NCBI GenBank assembly: GCA_015680905.1
Contig: CM027383.1
Span: forward strand, 39,492,501-39,556,500
Origin: Coptis chinensis
Taxonomy: Eukaryota; Streptophyta; Magnoliopsida; Ranunculales; Ranunculaceae
Reading direction: 5' to 3'
Length of the DNA: 64,000 nt
Part shown: piece by piece, positions 23,630 through 33,689 of the stretch
Layout: each line of letters opens with the position of its first letter
Position numbering within the stretch: the stretch's first letter is position 1
Notes under the pieces: generated by a model
Seen by the model: the letters and a program-made list of their open reading frames with translations, nothing else
The model's database searches: none
Told to the model about the DNA's origin: nothing
Translations under genes and position numbers: made by a program

Positions 23630-23778
23630 ATCTATGTAACCGTTTCCTTTTATCTGATTTTCATTTTGTATATTAGTATGGTGTGTTAAATAATTCTCCC
23701 ACATTTGTACGGGTTACGTATTAATTGGAGAAGTTCCGTATTAAATATTTGTGTATATTAGTTGTCTTTTCCTTTTTA

Positions 23779-23822
23779 AAAAAAAAAAAAAAAAATAATA
23801 ATAATAAGTAAATAAATAAACA
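23779..23822. repeat. A-run and AAT/AAAT low-complexity tract
   Basis: About 18 A followed by AAT and AAAT repeats, after the small membrane ORF and resembling a poly(A) end. This could mark a retroposed insertion or simple expansion. Confidence 0.7.
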
Positions 23823-24178
23823 AACCATAACAAAGAAAGGCCATCCAAAACTCACCAAAATAATTAATGGATACACATAGTGTTCAGAGAAAATCGCGCA
23901 CGCTACAAGGTACACATAACACTTGTCACACATGCAGCTCGATTATTCTATCCATATTCTATTACTGAGTTATGATCATCATTTCTGAAATTACGTGTAA
24001 GTTTAACTACCCTGTGAAACTTTCCTCCGTATTTTCTAAACATTAAACCATCTCATTAATTGTATTTGGATATCTGACATGACAAAGACTTACTGTGGAT
24101 CCCCTATGATGCTGTACATAATCACATGGGTCATTAAATACACTTGGACTCCAGATTGGTATAGCCTCATAGATTGCC

Positions 24179-24185
24179 TATAAAT
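24179..24185 (+). promoter_or_regulatory. Putative internal promoter, TATA box of accessory copy 2
   Basis: TATAAAT lies 62 nt upstream of ATG 24241, with a CT/T-rich leader between them. This is the second such arrangement in the accessory region. Confidence 0.4.
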
Positions 24186-24240
24186 CTCTTCTTTTTAAGC
24201 CATTCTTATTCATACAATTTTCACTATCCTTCCTTCAGTA

Positions 24241-25315
24241 ATGGCTCAACCAAGAAAAAAATAACGGCAGAGAAAAGACTACCTAAAAACTTTTCGAAGA
24301 AGGCGGTTTTCTCCTTATTTTGACACCTAAATCATACGTCATGGATGGGCGCCTCTTCTATATCATTCAAAGAGACTAGTTATTCCCGAGAATTGGTTTT
24401 GATGTTCTACCAATTTAGAAGATATGAAGATGGAAAATTCTACTTTAATGCCTATGGACAACGATTGAATTTGAATAAGGAAATGATCTCCCACATACTT
24501 CAAATCCCAATAAAACCCAGAGTCCCTTGTTCAAGAGTCATCATTCGATTCCGCAAAAAAAACTTTATCATGAGCTACCAGATCTCATGGCGACGTCGAA
24601 AAATACACATCACATGGTTCTTCAACGCTCTTTGAAACAGAATCAGCGTGTTGTGCTCCAATCGGTTGGGACATAATGTGGTAGGTACATCACACCAAAC
24701 TGAAGTCACAAAGCCTTAACTTCACCTACTTTGGATTTTGCAAACTCAAAGAGATGACTTTTGTCTGATCCAACACCTCTGGAACGTAATCACCAAGAAA
24801 ACAAGAAGGTCAGCAGCTCTACCCACTTTGGTTACGCAGATTATGATGCGTTGGGGTTATCCAATAATTTCTCCAGAGACACCCCTTCAAAGACCATATA
24901 TAAAGGTACTTCAAACAGACTACTCCGTTGGTTTTTGGACCCCTGATACTCTGATAGATGAGCATAACACCCCAAGCTCAAATTCTGACCATTTATTTGA
25001 TGAAAATGCCATGCTGAATATTATTAATCCCATGGAAGGCATTAAACTTCTTCATCGGGTTTGAGGGAACTACACTCGTCGATAATATCATCATCAACTC
25101 TCTTCGGGATTTTCAAGATCGTCAAGCAACGCATGATGTTGACAGAGGAGGAGATCTTGGAAAATCATTCTCAATTCTTGCAAAATCATGCTCTCCTAAT
25201 GGAAAATCAAACTCGTACTCTCTCCAGCCCAAGGGGACATTCAGATGCAGCTCGGCCAACAAATAGAAGACCTAAACAGTTTGGTGCAAAATATGCATCT
25301 CCAAGAGAAATATAA
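24241..25315 (+). pseudogene. Accessory domain copy 2, frameshifted
   Basis: The likely start ATGGCTCAACC at 24241 meets a stop after seven codons. The recognisable domain is at 24345-24635 (YSRELVLMFYQFRRYEDG, FYFNAYGQRLNLNKEMIS, HILQIPIKP). A further frame 24738-25064 holds RWGYPIISPETPLQ and DYSVGFWTPDTLI, then 25061-25315 is a polar tail. It is clearly related in pattern, not closely in sequence, to copies 1 and 3. Several frame changes make it inactive. Confidence 0.5.
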
Positions 25316-25559
25316 GAATCCATGATATTACTAAGTCAATAAGTATATAATCATCTATGTTATTACGTTTTCCGTCTTACTATGTATTTTGTCTTATCTT
25401 TTTGTCTTCTTTTGTATGCAATGCTTAATAGGATTGTCATCATTTCCATTGTGACTAATATAATTTTAACATGTGCTACAGGAGGGTCTATTTTCTTACA
25501 TACTCATTTTTCCATCCAGTTTGCCTGCATCGTTACCCATTTCTTTACTTCATCCACCA

Positions 25560-26559
25560 TGGCATCTTCATCAAACATTGCATCTTCATCATCCATGGTA
25601 CCTCCCAAACTCATTCCTGAGCAATCCTTTCAGTCTATGATGGATTCCAATGCCTATGGCCATCTCTTCCATGATTACATCACAAACATTGGGTGGTCTT
25701 CCCTAATTCTTCAACCTGACCAAACTTATTCTCCAAGTTTGGCTGCATACTTTTATACTAATATGGATGACACACCAGCATTCAACCATGCGCATGGTTT
25801 CTACTTAGACAGGTTCACAATCCGAGTTGGTGTCACACCTCATATCTTTTCTGAACAACAACTTGCTCTATCTTTGGACCTTCCATACCACGAACCCGCT
25901 GCATCTTGGCAGTACATCTATCATAATTCTTACCGTTCCTTTCAGTGGCAAGCGTTTCGCGACTCTTATGGTGATGGTTTTGAGATCAAACGAGAAGGAG
26001 ATGGCCATGTGCCATGGCGTAACATCACCATTCCATTAGCAAGCATGACCATGAACATGGGGACTGCCATGTTATTTGTACTCCTAAACATTATGGGAGA
26101 TTGGCATTTTTCTACTGCCAATGAGGCTGCTTGCGTTGTATTCAGTGCACTAGCTCAGGGTCATGCATTATTTAACATTTTAGGTTGTGTTATCTCCAAA
26201 TGAAACGAGCTCGCACTTTTCGGGATCAGTATATACTTTTACCAGTCACCGCTTGTCGGATCATGAAGACACATTTCCCACAGTTTGCAGCCACTTTTCA
26301 TGACTGGGTCAAGGTAGATTCCATGTGCCCAGCAAACAGAATCATTCGCTCATTGAGGTTTCGTCAATGGAAGCGTCCCACTCGATACCTGAAGCATGTT
26401 CGATGTTACCCAAAGGACGAAAAGATGAAGACCAATTTGAGGGAATCCGGAGACAAAGAATGGGCAGAAATTTGGCAGACTATTATCTATTGGCGCGATG
26501 CTAAAGAAATGCATTTCCTTAAAGAGGATGCCAGACCTTCACGTCCTGTTGGATGGTAA
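25560..26559 (+). pseudogene. Accessory domain copy 3, the longest and best preserved
   Basis: ATG 25560 in a good plant context (CCACCATGGC). It is open to 26203: a Ser-rich start, IGWSSLILQPDQTYSPSLAA, YFYTNMDD, TIRVGVTPHIFSEQQLALSL, DLPYHEP. After a frame change near 26190-26200 it continues to 26559 (RDQYILLPVTACRIMK, basic, FLKEDARPSRPVGW). Length about 330 residues. No signal peptide or convincing membrane span is seen, so it does not look like a fusion glycoprotein. It matches the pattern of the putative plant transposon-protein domain. The function is unknown. Confidence 0.55.
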
Positions 26560-26789
26560 ACTTGAGTTTGCCATTGTACATATATCTAGCTAAACCTTCT
26601 GTTGGTGTGCTATGGTTTTCATGTTTCAGATGCTATGGTTCATTATTTCGGTATTGCTATGTTTAGTGTGCTATTGAACATTTTCTTGTTCTTTCCTCAA
26701 TATATTATGATCTCCAACCTCTCTCTGTTCCAAAATCTAGCCCTAATTTTTGCTCCACGGTTCTCGTGTACTTTCTTCTTTTAATTATT

Positions 26790-26827
26790 GATCCTTCGAG
26801 GACTAAGCATCATTCTGTTTGGGGGTG
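26790..26827 (+). promoter_or_regulatory. Internal stem-loop plus G-run module (PPT-like)
   Basis: GATCCTTCG, loop AGGA, CTAAGCATC (26803-26811; two mismatched pairs), then 14 nt with TTTGGGGG and TG at 26826. It is equivalent to 1028-1061 in the left element and lies about 230 bp after the last accessory ORF. Confidence 0.45.
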
Positions 26828-27492
26828 CTTTAAACCTGTAGCAAAAATTAGGCATCTTGTAGCCTATATATAGTTTTTATTAATAATTGTACTTAGTGAC
26901 AAAATCTTGTTTCCTTTTCAATGATGAAAATTGTCTAGAAATCTCACATTAGTATCTGAATTAGGATTTGTTTTTAAGAAACTTTAGATAATACATATGC
27001 AATAGTTTATACATCTTTTCATGAATATTCATGTACTGAGTATCATTGATGGTACATAGCAGTAAGTTTCTGGAACCAACGGTTAGTTACTTAAACTATA
27101 AATCCTGTGAGAATCTAACCAAAAGCCTTGATATGAGTGATTTGTGTGTGATGACACAGAGGAAGTAGTTTTTCCGATTAGAGGAAATTACGATCTACTT
27201 ACTTGATCACCAACCGAACCCTAAGGCGAGAATTTAGGCCTTCTTTGGATCGACATAGCTAAAAATTCATACCTGTTACAAATATTACCGCTAGTCACTC
27301 CACTGAACCGTTCATCAAACCTTTCACTTTCACCAAAAATTCCTTACCCAATTATGAAACCAAATGAAAGAACCTAACTAAGTGATGAGTATGAGAAATA
27401 GGATGAAATGTGGAAAGAATAAAGAGAAAGACTTGTCCTAAATATAAGTTAGTTACTTGCTTCAGGAAAGAAAAATAGAATCATGTTCTTAA

Positions 27493-27548
<56 letters not shown>

Positions 27549-28331
27549 AAAAAAAAAAAAAAAAAAAAACATCATCCCGTGAGGTTAAGAACAAGGTTGG
27601 AAAAACTCACAAATAGAAGAAGGAAAGGAAACAATGATTTCTCTAGTGTAAATATATGAAGACCCTATTCTCTCATACTCGTAAATTTTGATTATCCATT
27701 TCCATTTTCTTGTACACTATCACCTAAGCCCCACAATACCTAATAAAGACCTCTAGCTCAATTAGGAGTAGGGTGGTGTGATAATAAGTAGTAGACGTGA
27801 TTGATCGACATCGGCTCCTCTGACTGTCATTGAGATGTAAGGAAACGTGTGCCCACTGCACACTAGAGTTAACAAAACCTGAGTGGAAAATTTTTGAGTG
27901 AATTTGTGTTTCGACACATACCTGTGAGAACCCATTTAGGTACGCTCTCCAAGGGATCCAGAAAAAACTCTGCTAGTATATTTCAATGAAAAGTTCACTG
28001 CATGAATAATCATATGTAGATGTTTTAATTATTGAATACATATTAACTTGAGTTTCAAAGAAATAAATCCTCATTCCCTGCTAAGGAGATGTATGGATAT
28101 CTGAGATTAATTTAGGAAACGAAGTTTTACATCATTTGAGTCGTTGTAGTATAAAATGAAGTTTGTGAGTATCTTTTCTGGAAAACTCTCACGAGGCTAT
28201 AACTCGTCCACTAGGGAATTCCTAGTGGTTTAAGGCCTTGTTACATATGGTCAATGCAACCGCCCTCTGCGAAACGAGAATTAGTTTAGGATTACACATA
28301 TTTTGGTCACTTATCTATTTTAGTGTCTCTT
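26828..28331 (+). other. 3' untranslated region of the Athila-like element
   Basis: No coding sequence. It contains a TA microsatellite (27496-27544) with an adjoining A-run (27549-27569), and a block at 28180-28300 that is conserved in the left element (8451-8560). That block has two short potential hairpins (ACGAG/CTCGT, and in the left copy TTGCAT/ATGCAA). Confidence 0.65.
27496..27569. repeat. TA microsatellite plus A-run
   Basis: About 24 TA units, CCC, then about 20 A. A hot spot for length error in assembly. Confidence 0.92.
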
Positions 28332-28369
28332 CTTTGCTTGAGGACAAGCAAAGTGTCTTTTTTAAAATG
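28332..28369 (+). promoter_or_regulatory. Perfect stem-loop before the 3' LTR; degenerate polypurine tract
   Basis: CTTTGCTTG (28332-28340), loop AGGA, CAAGCAAAG (28345-28353), then 16 nt to TGATAAG. The expected G-rich primer is absent: the 16 nt read TGTCTTTTTTAAAATG-like sequence, mostly pyrimidine then A. This is odd for an element with near-identical LTRs. Confidence 0.7.
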
Positions 28370-29828
28370 TGATAAGCACCCAAAAGTGTATTATGAAACC
28401 CCATTGAGACATATAAATTTGGTTAATTATGTGTTTAATAATCATGAAATAAATATGTTTTCATATTTTTGCGGTATTTGCAAAACATGGAAATATTAGT
28501 TAAACTCGAAATAAAGCACGAGGAACGGGCGATATATACTGAATTCTCCCAAATCCACACGTAAGCATCAAACTTCCAAAGCTCCTACCTCTCGAACCCG
28601 GGACTCGAATGCGACCACGAGAGATGCTCGGACAATCGGGCGATGAACTCTACGATAGGCGGAAATTGTAACACTTGCCTAAAATACCGGACCCATGCCA
28701 TGGATGCACATGGACCCACTATCATGGGGCCACAAGATTGGATGAGTCATCAATCATGGAGCATGTCAAGACAAAGATAACAAATTATTGGTGCAAAGTT
28801 GACACCTTGCATGTAATAAATTAGATTAGGTGTTAATAGTGAAAAAAAAGGCAAGGTGTCACTTTGTTTTAATGTGGTAGATAAAAATGAATCAATGTGG
28901 TTTGATAATTCACGTGGGAGGAAATGAGATTTCTCTCAAATGGAGAAGAAATTAGACAAATGTGGGGACACTCCATTTACTCCCTTGACTTATTTTCCTC
29001 ACATGACATTATTTTAGTTCCTTAGTGAAAATGAGAAGTTAGTTTTAGTTATTATTAAAAAAGCTTGTAATAGTTTTAATGGAGGAACACTTGTTCTTCT
29101 AGAAAATAATAATAGAAGGTGGTTGAGTTTGGTGGTTGATATTTCTCTCTCTCTCTCTCTCTCTCTCTTTTCTCTCTCTCTCTTTTCAGTTCAAAATCCT
29201 TGTCCCAAGGATCATGAGCTAACTTCCCTTTGGGGAGTTAATCTAACTTATGTGAGGGTAAACCAATTGTTGTTGGTTTGGTAGGTTTAGGAAGAACAAC
29301 TAACTCTACATCCTACCCCAAAATGGTAGTTGGTGTAGAGTTTAGTTAGGAATCAAGCAATGAGCTTAGAGATAAGTTATTGTTTGGTTTCACTTGCTAG
29401 CATGTATGAGCTCTTTAGTGAGCCATGCATGCTAGGGATCAAATCTATTTTTCCGTTAGGGACTTGTCTATGAGTCTAGGAAGAATCAAAACCTTTTTCA
29501 AATCAACACTAATGATAGTTTCACATGAGGAGGATTAACTCTCCAACTTCTCTTTCAAATTTCTATTTCAGTATTAAGAGCATGTTTTCATTGTTAATGT
29601 TTTTATTAATGTTTGTGTAGGGAGGAAAAATCTAACATTTATATTATATCCTTACTCCTTAATTTCCCTTTATTGTAACATCTAATTTTTAGTTGTTCTA
29701 AGCTTTAGGTTAGTTCGAATCCTTATTCAAACTCTACGAAATGAAGATCGTGAGTAAGGAATCTTGATTGCTTTTACATTAATTTAGAGAGTTCAAAACT
29801 CTAAGTAGTGTTTTCCAAGCATATATCA
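28370..29828 (+). repeat. 3' LTR of the Athila-like element (1459 bp)
   Basis: Same ends as the 5' LTR. Differences concentrate in 28505-28720, mainly one-base gains and losses next to C and G; the remaining kilobase is nearly identical. Confidence 0.93.
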
Positions 29829-29833
29829 AGTGC

Positions 29834-30021
29834 CATGATGAGTGAGACTATAAGGCTACCACAACTCCACGACTATTAACATGCAGGGTAATGCACTAAT
29901 GCTATTTGCTTGACTCTTAAATTTTAATGACTTTACAGTTTACACTAACTGCATGACTTAAATTCCTAGAATGGAAATACCAAATTTTAGATTATATTAC
30001 TCATGATATTAGTCTTTGTAG
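29834..30021 (+). other. Right flank of the Athila insertion
   Basis: Host sequence leading into the MATH exon, including AACATGCAG|GGTAATG, a possible exon end at about 29887. No reading frame is long enough to judge. Confidence 0.4.
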
Positions 30022-30196
30022 GAAATTGTTACTCTACCCAAAATTAAAGGACATGAGAACGTAAACGTGAATGATCACATTTCACTCTATCTGGTTATTG
30101 CTGAGACAGACTCACTCCCTTCTGGTTGGGAGGTTAATGCCACATTCAAGCTATTTTTGTTTGATCATATAAGAGGCAAGTACTTGGCGGTAGAAG
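30022..30196 (+). pseudogene. MATH/TRAF-domain exon fragment
   Basis: An open 175-bp exon between a consensus acceptor (CTTTGTAG, 30021) and donor (GAAG|GTAACC, 30196). The translation has the MATH signature words HISLYLVIAETDSLPSGWEV and NATFKLFLFDHIRGKYL, the central beta-sandwich part of the domain in plant MATH proteins, some fused to ubiquitin peptidases. The next exon, expected to finish the domain, is not recognisable: 30251-30275 reaches a stop after a few residues. MATH domains bind partner proteins, often ubiquitin-ligase or peptidase clients. With the 18-kb insertion just upstream, this is most likely a disrupted gene or a fragment. Confidence 0.75.
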
Positions 30197-31924
30197 GTAA
30201 CCATTTTCTAATTAATCTTACATATGGGGAAACAAATCAATGGTTTTGCAGTGGAAAACTACAGTTTTTTCGATAGCCCCAACCTGTTTTCCTAGCCTTC
30301 AATGGAAAATTTACATGTAATGCTTTACATTTTAGCAAGGAACAAAATTTCGGAAATTTTCACAAAATATTTTGTTTTTGGTGGATATAGAAACATTTCG
30401 AACCATACAATTTCTAATTGCAAGTTTTCTGAGCAATTTCATGAAAATTTCGACTCTTTTTCGTTTTTGGTAATTTTGTACACTAATATGCAAGTTTTCA
30501 CGAAATTTAGAGAAAATTTCAAAATGGTACAAAGTGCAATAAATATTTGAAATAGAGGCTAGTTTTGTCAATGACGGTAAGATCATCCTCACTGAAAATT
30601 AATTCCACCAGAAACTCTTAATAATATGAAAATCAAATCAAAGTAATGTAAGGCTAGGAGTTTTAGATTGGATGCAATTGTGAGGATGATATGATATGCA
30701 TCACGTACACAGAGTGCTTATTAATTAAGTTATTATACTAATTTGTTGTCGACTGTGTACATTACATGTAGGGGGTCGTACAATAGGGAGGAAAAATAGG
30801 AAGTAAACTTAGATATGCATGTAACTAGATTTTGGACCCGTTCAACGAACAGGGACCGTTTTGATATAATTTTTTTAATTATTGGTAATGTTTAATAATA
30901 AAAGTTTATGAATTAGTATGTATCAAAAATCTTACTTCCATAATATATTGAAACTTAGTAGTAGTGCCAATAATTGATGAGGCTAAAAGGCTTTATTTTT
31001 GTATCAATGGGCCTTAGAGTGTATTATTATTAAGATGTCCATTTTTTTTATGGGTTTTATGATAAAGGTTGGCTTAATTTTGAAGCCCATTAGTATATAT
31101 ACTTAACACATGGTTTTAAGTAATTTACGTAAATAATTCAACATATAAATCAAAATCTGTAAATAATTTTAAAAATTGTATATTGATCGAATAGTTTTTA
31201 TGTATTTAGGTTGAATTTGGTTTAATAACAATACCATCTATTTTTTTTTGTCGGGGCTAAGTTAGTTATGAAAACATCAATTCGTTGAATAATTGAGAAG
31301 CAACCAATTGCATGCATTGTTTCTATTTGTTGTGATGTTTGTTTCAAAAGACTTGAAACCAAAACTTGTAACACCAACTCTCCAACTTAGCACATGGTTC
31401 AAAAGAAGATGATAATAGTGGACAACATATTTACACCTATGATAAACATTTCGCACTATGCTCCTTCAATATAAATAAAATTTCAACATGTTAATGTATC
31501 ATCAGTACTCAACTCAATAGTACATGTTTTTTATGTCAAACAGCAAAAGTAAAAAAATGATCAATGACAACTTATAGTGCGACTCAACAAATGCTGCTCT
31601 CTTTTGCTATCAACCTTAGCTCCCACTATTAACTTATTCATTTGAAAGATATATAACACAATAATTTTGATATGTACTCTTGCTCAATCTAAGTTCACAA
31701 ATTACCAAAACGTTGTTGGTTTAGTAAGTTTCACAGCATGAAGCTGACCATGATTTGGTTATTCATTATTCTCTGTACTTTCCATCTGTTTGCATTTGTA
31801 GATCGAGCATCAATCTGAGTAGGCTTAATACTTCTCAATCTAAAGGGTGGGAACTAAGGATTCAGGACCATGCATTGACAGTCAGGGATATGAATATACC
31901 TTGGGGAAACCAATTGTAACTGGA
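30197..31924. other. AT-rich stretch without a supportable gene
   Basis: No coding signal. 30300-30590 has opposite-strand frames that are low-complexity. The left part of the Mutator-like element may lie here, but no terminal inverted repeat could be matched by eye to the right side. Confidence 0.5.
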
Positions 31925-32012
31925 TTGGAGTATGAGTCATACTATATATCTAGCATCAGATGATTATGATACCCCTGAATTTGATTCAAGTGATGAAGAT
32001 GAAGATGCTGTT

Positions 32013-33689
32013 TGATAAGCACCCAAAACTGTACTATAAAACCTCGTAGAGACATAATATTTCGGTTGATTTTGTGCTTAATAATCATGAAATAATCACA
32101 TTTTCGTGCTTTTTCAAGTTGGAGCAACTAACATACAAATGATGATAAAACCAACATTTAAGGACAGAATAGGGAGTATACATAAGCTTTCCGATCAAGC
32201 CCATGTGAAGCCCAACAAATCTGGACTAAAGCCCAAAAACAAACAGTACAAAATCTAGTCAGAAACGGGATTACATGCACAGAAGCATCAAACTGTCGAA
32301 GCTCATATCTCTTGAACTAGGACTCCGAATGTGACAAGTGAGCTGCTCAGACGATCAGTGTGACAAACTCTATGCATAGGCGGGAAGTTGCAAAAATGCC
32401 AAAAGACCGGACCGCCACTGGACACAGCATATGGACCCACCATGTGGGCCCACAAGAGTTGATGAGTCACCATGCAAGAAAAGACAAAAAAAGCAAATAA
32501 TTGGTGCAAAAGTGACACCTTGCATATAATTGATGAGGTTAGATAGGATTAGGTGCTAATAGTAAAACGAAAGCAAGGTGTCACTTTGTTTTAATTGTGA
32601 GGATAAGAGAGAAATAAATGGTGTGTGTGTGTTTCACGTGGGATGAAAGGAGAATGCTCTCATATAAAGCAAGAAAACAAAACAAGGGGAATCACTACAT
32701 TTACTCCCTTGACTCTTTTTCCTTTTCATTCCTTGTCTTTATCTTTTAGCTTTTAGTTTTTATTTTAAGTAAAAATAGATTGTAACATTTTAATGGTGGA
32801 AACAACTTGCTAGTTCTTAATAAAACTTATTTCTTTCTTATGTAATTAGGTTGTTTTACATTCCTTTCCTTCTTTATCCCTCTTATTTACTTATCTATCT
32901 TGTAACTTGGAACAATCTTAAGATCATGAGCTAAAATCCTCCAAGGTGGAGGATTAATGAAGCTCATGAGAGGATTCGTATAATTTCTTAGAAGTATGAT
33001 TCACTGCCAAGACTTAAGGACACATGTAACACACTACCCTAAAATGGTAGTGTCCGGCCAAACTTGAAGCCTGGAAGTGAAGAAGGACTCGCGTGCGCAT
33101 CCCTTTTTATGCCTGGGATAGCAGCGTGCGAGTCTTATTTATCTCCTTGTTTCCATACTTGACAGGAATATGTTGTGTGAGTCTAGGAGTTTAGATGGAG
33201 TTTCAGAGATGAAATTCCAGTTCAACTTCTTATGCTAGGGAATTGGACTTAGAGATGAGTCAATTTAGCTAGGGATCAACACTCAAGCCGGTTCGGGTTT
33301 GATAATGAACCCTAAACAGCTTAGAGAAGGTAGTAATCTGATTTTAAGAGAAGTTAATAAGACCTTGCATGAGTAGAATGATCTTCCACCTTTTCTTTCT
33401 CTTTGAATATCTTAGGAAAAATCTTAGATTTTTACCATTTTTGTTGTATTTTGCATGTTTAAGCATCCTTTATGATTTAAATAACAAACTAAACTTAGCT
33501 AGTAATCCAAAATGAATCTTACTCACTAGTTTCCCTACTTAGAGCACAAGAAAGTTGTACGCTGTCCTAGAATTTAGGTTGGTTCGAATCCCTACTCGAG
33601 CAAAACGCACGAAGACGTGAGTAAGGACTTGAGTTTACACCGAACGGAAACAATAAATCAATCTTATTACCGCAAAGTGATAGATATCA
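32013..33689 (+). mobile_element. Solo LTR of an Athila-family element inside the transposase gene
   Basis: Starts TGATAAGCACCCAAAACTG and ends GATATCA; 1677 bp. The flanks are CTGTT (32008-32012) and GTGTT (33690-33694), a 5-bp duplication with one mismatch. It shares with the 11798 LTR the segment order TGATAAGCACCC, GACTCCGAATG, GGATAGGATTAGGTG, and GTTCGAATCC near the end, but is clearly a different subfamily. No internal region is present, so it arose by LTR-LTR recombination. Confidence 0.87.

Larger units (their letters stand above)
11798..29828 (+). mobile_element. Complete 18.0-kb Athila-like Ty3/gypsy retrotransposon
   Basis: TG..CA LTRs at 11798-13284 and 28370-29828 are flanked by the perfect 5-bp duplication AGTGC (11793-11797 and 29829-29833). 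A primer site TGGCGCC follows the 5' LTR. The order gag, protease, RT/RNase H, integrase is typical of Ty3/gypsy, and the protease and integrase wording is Athila-like. After integrase comes a 7.8-kb accessory region. All pol parts carry frameshifts or stops, so this copy is not autonomous. The near-identity of most LTR sequence points to a fairly recent insertion, which conflicts with the heavy indel load in coding regions. Confidence 0.93.

Noticed and set aside
33581..33591. Exact B-box word GGTTCGAATCC
   Set aside because: Conserved part of the Athila-family LTR 3' end (related words at 13161 and 29711); no A box or tRNA fold around it.
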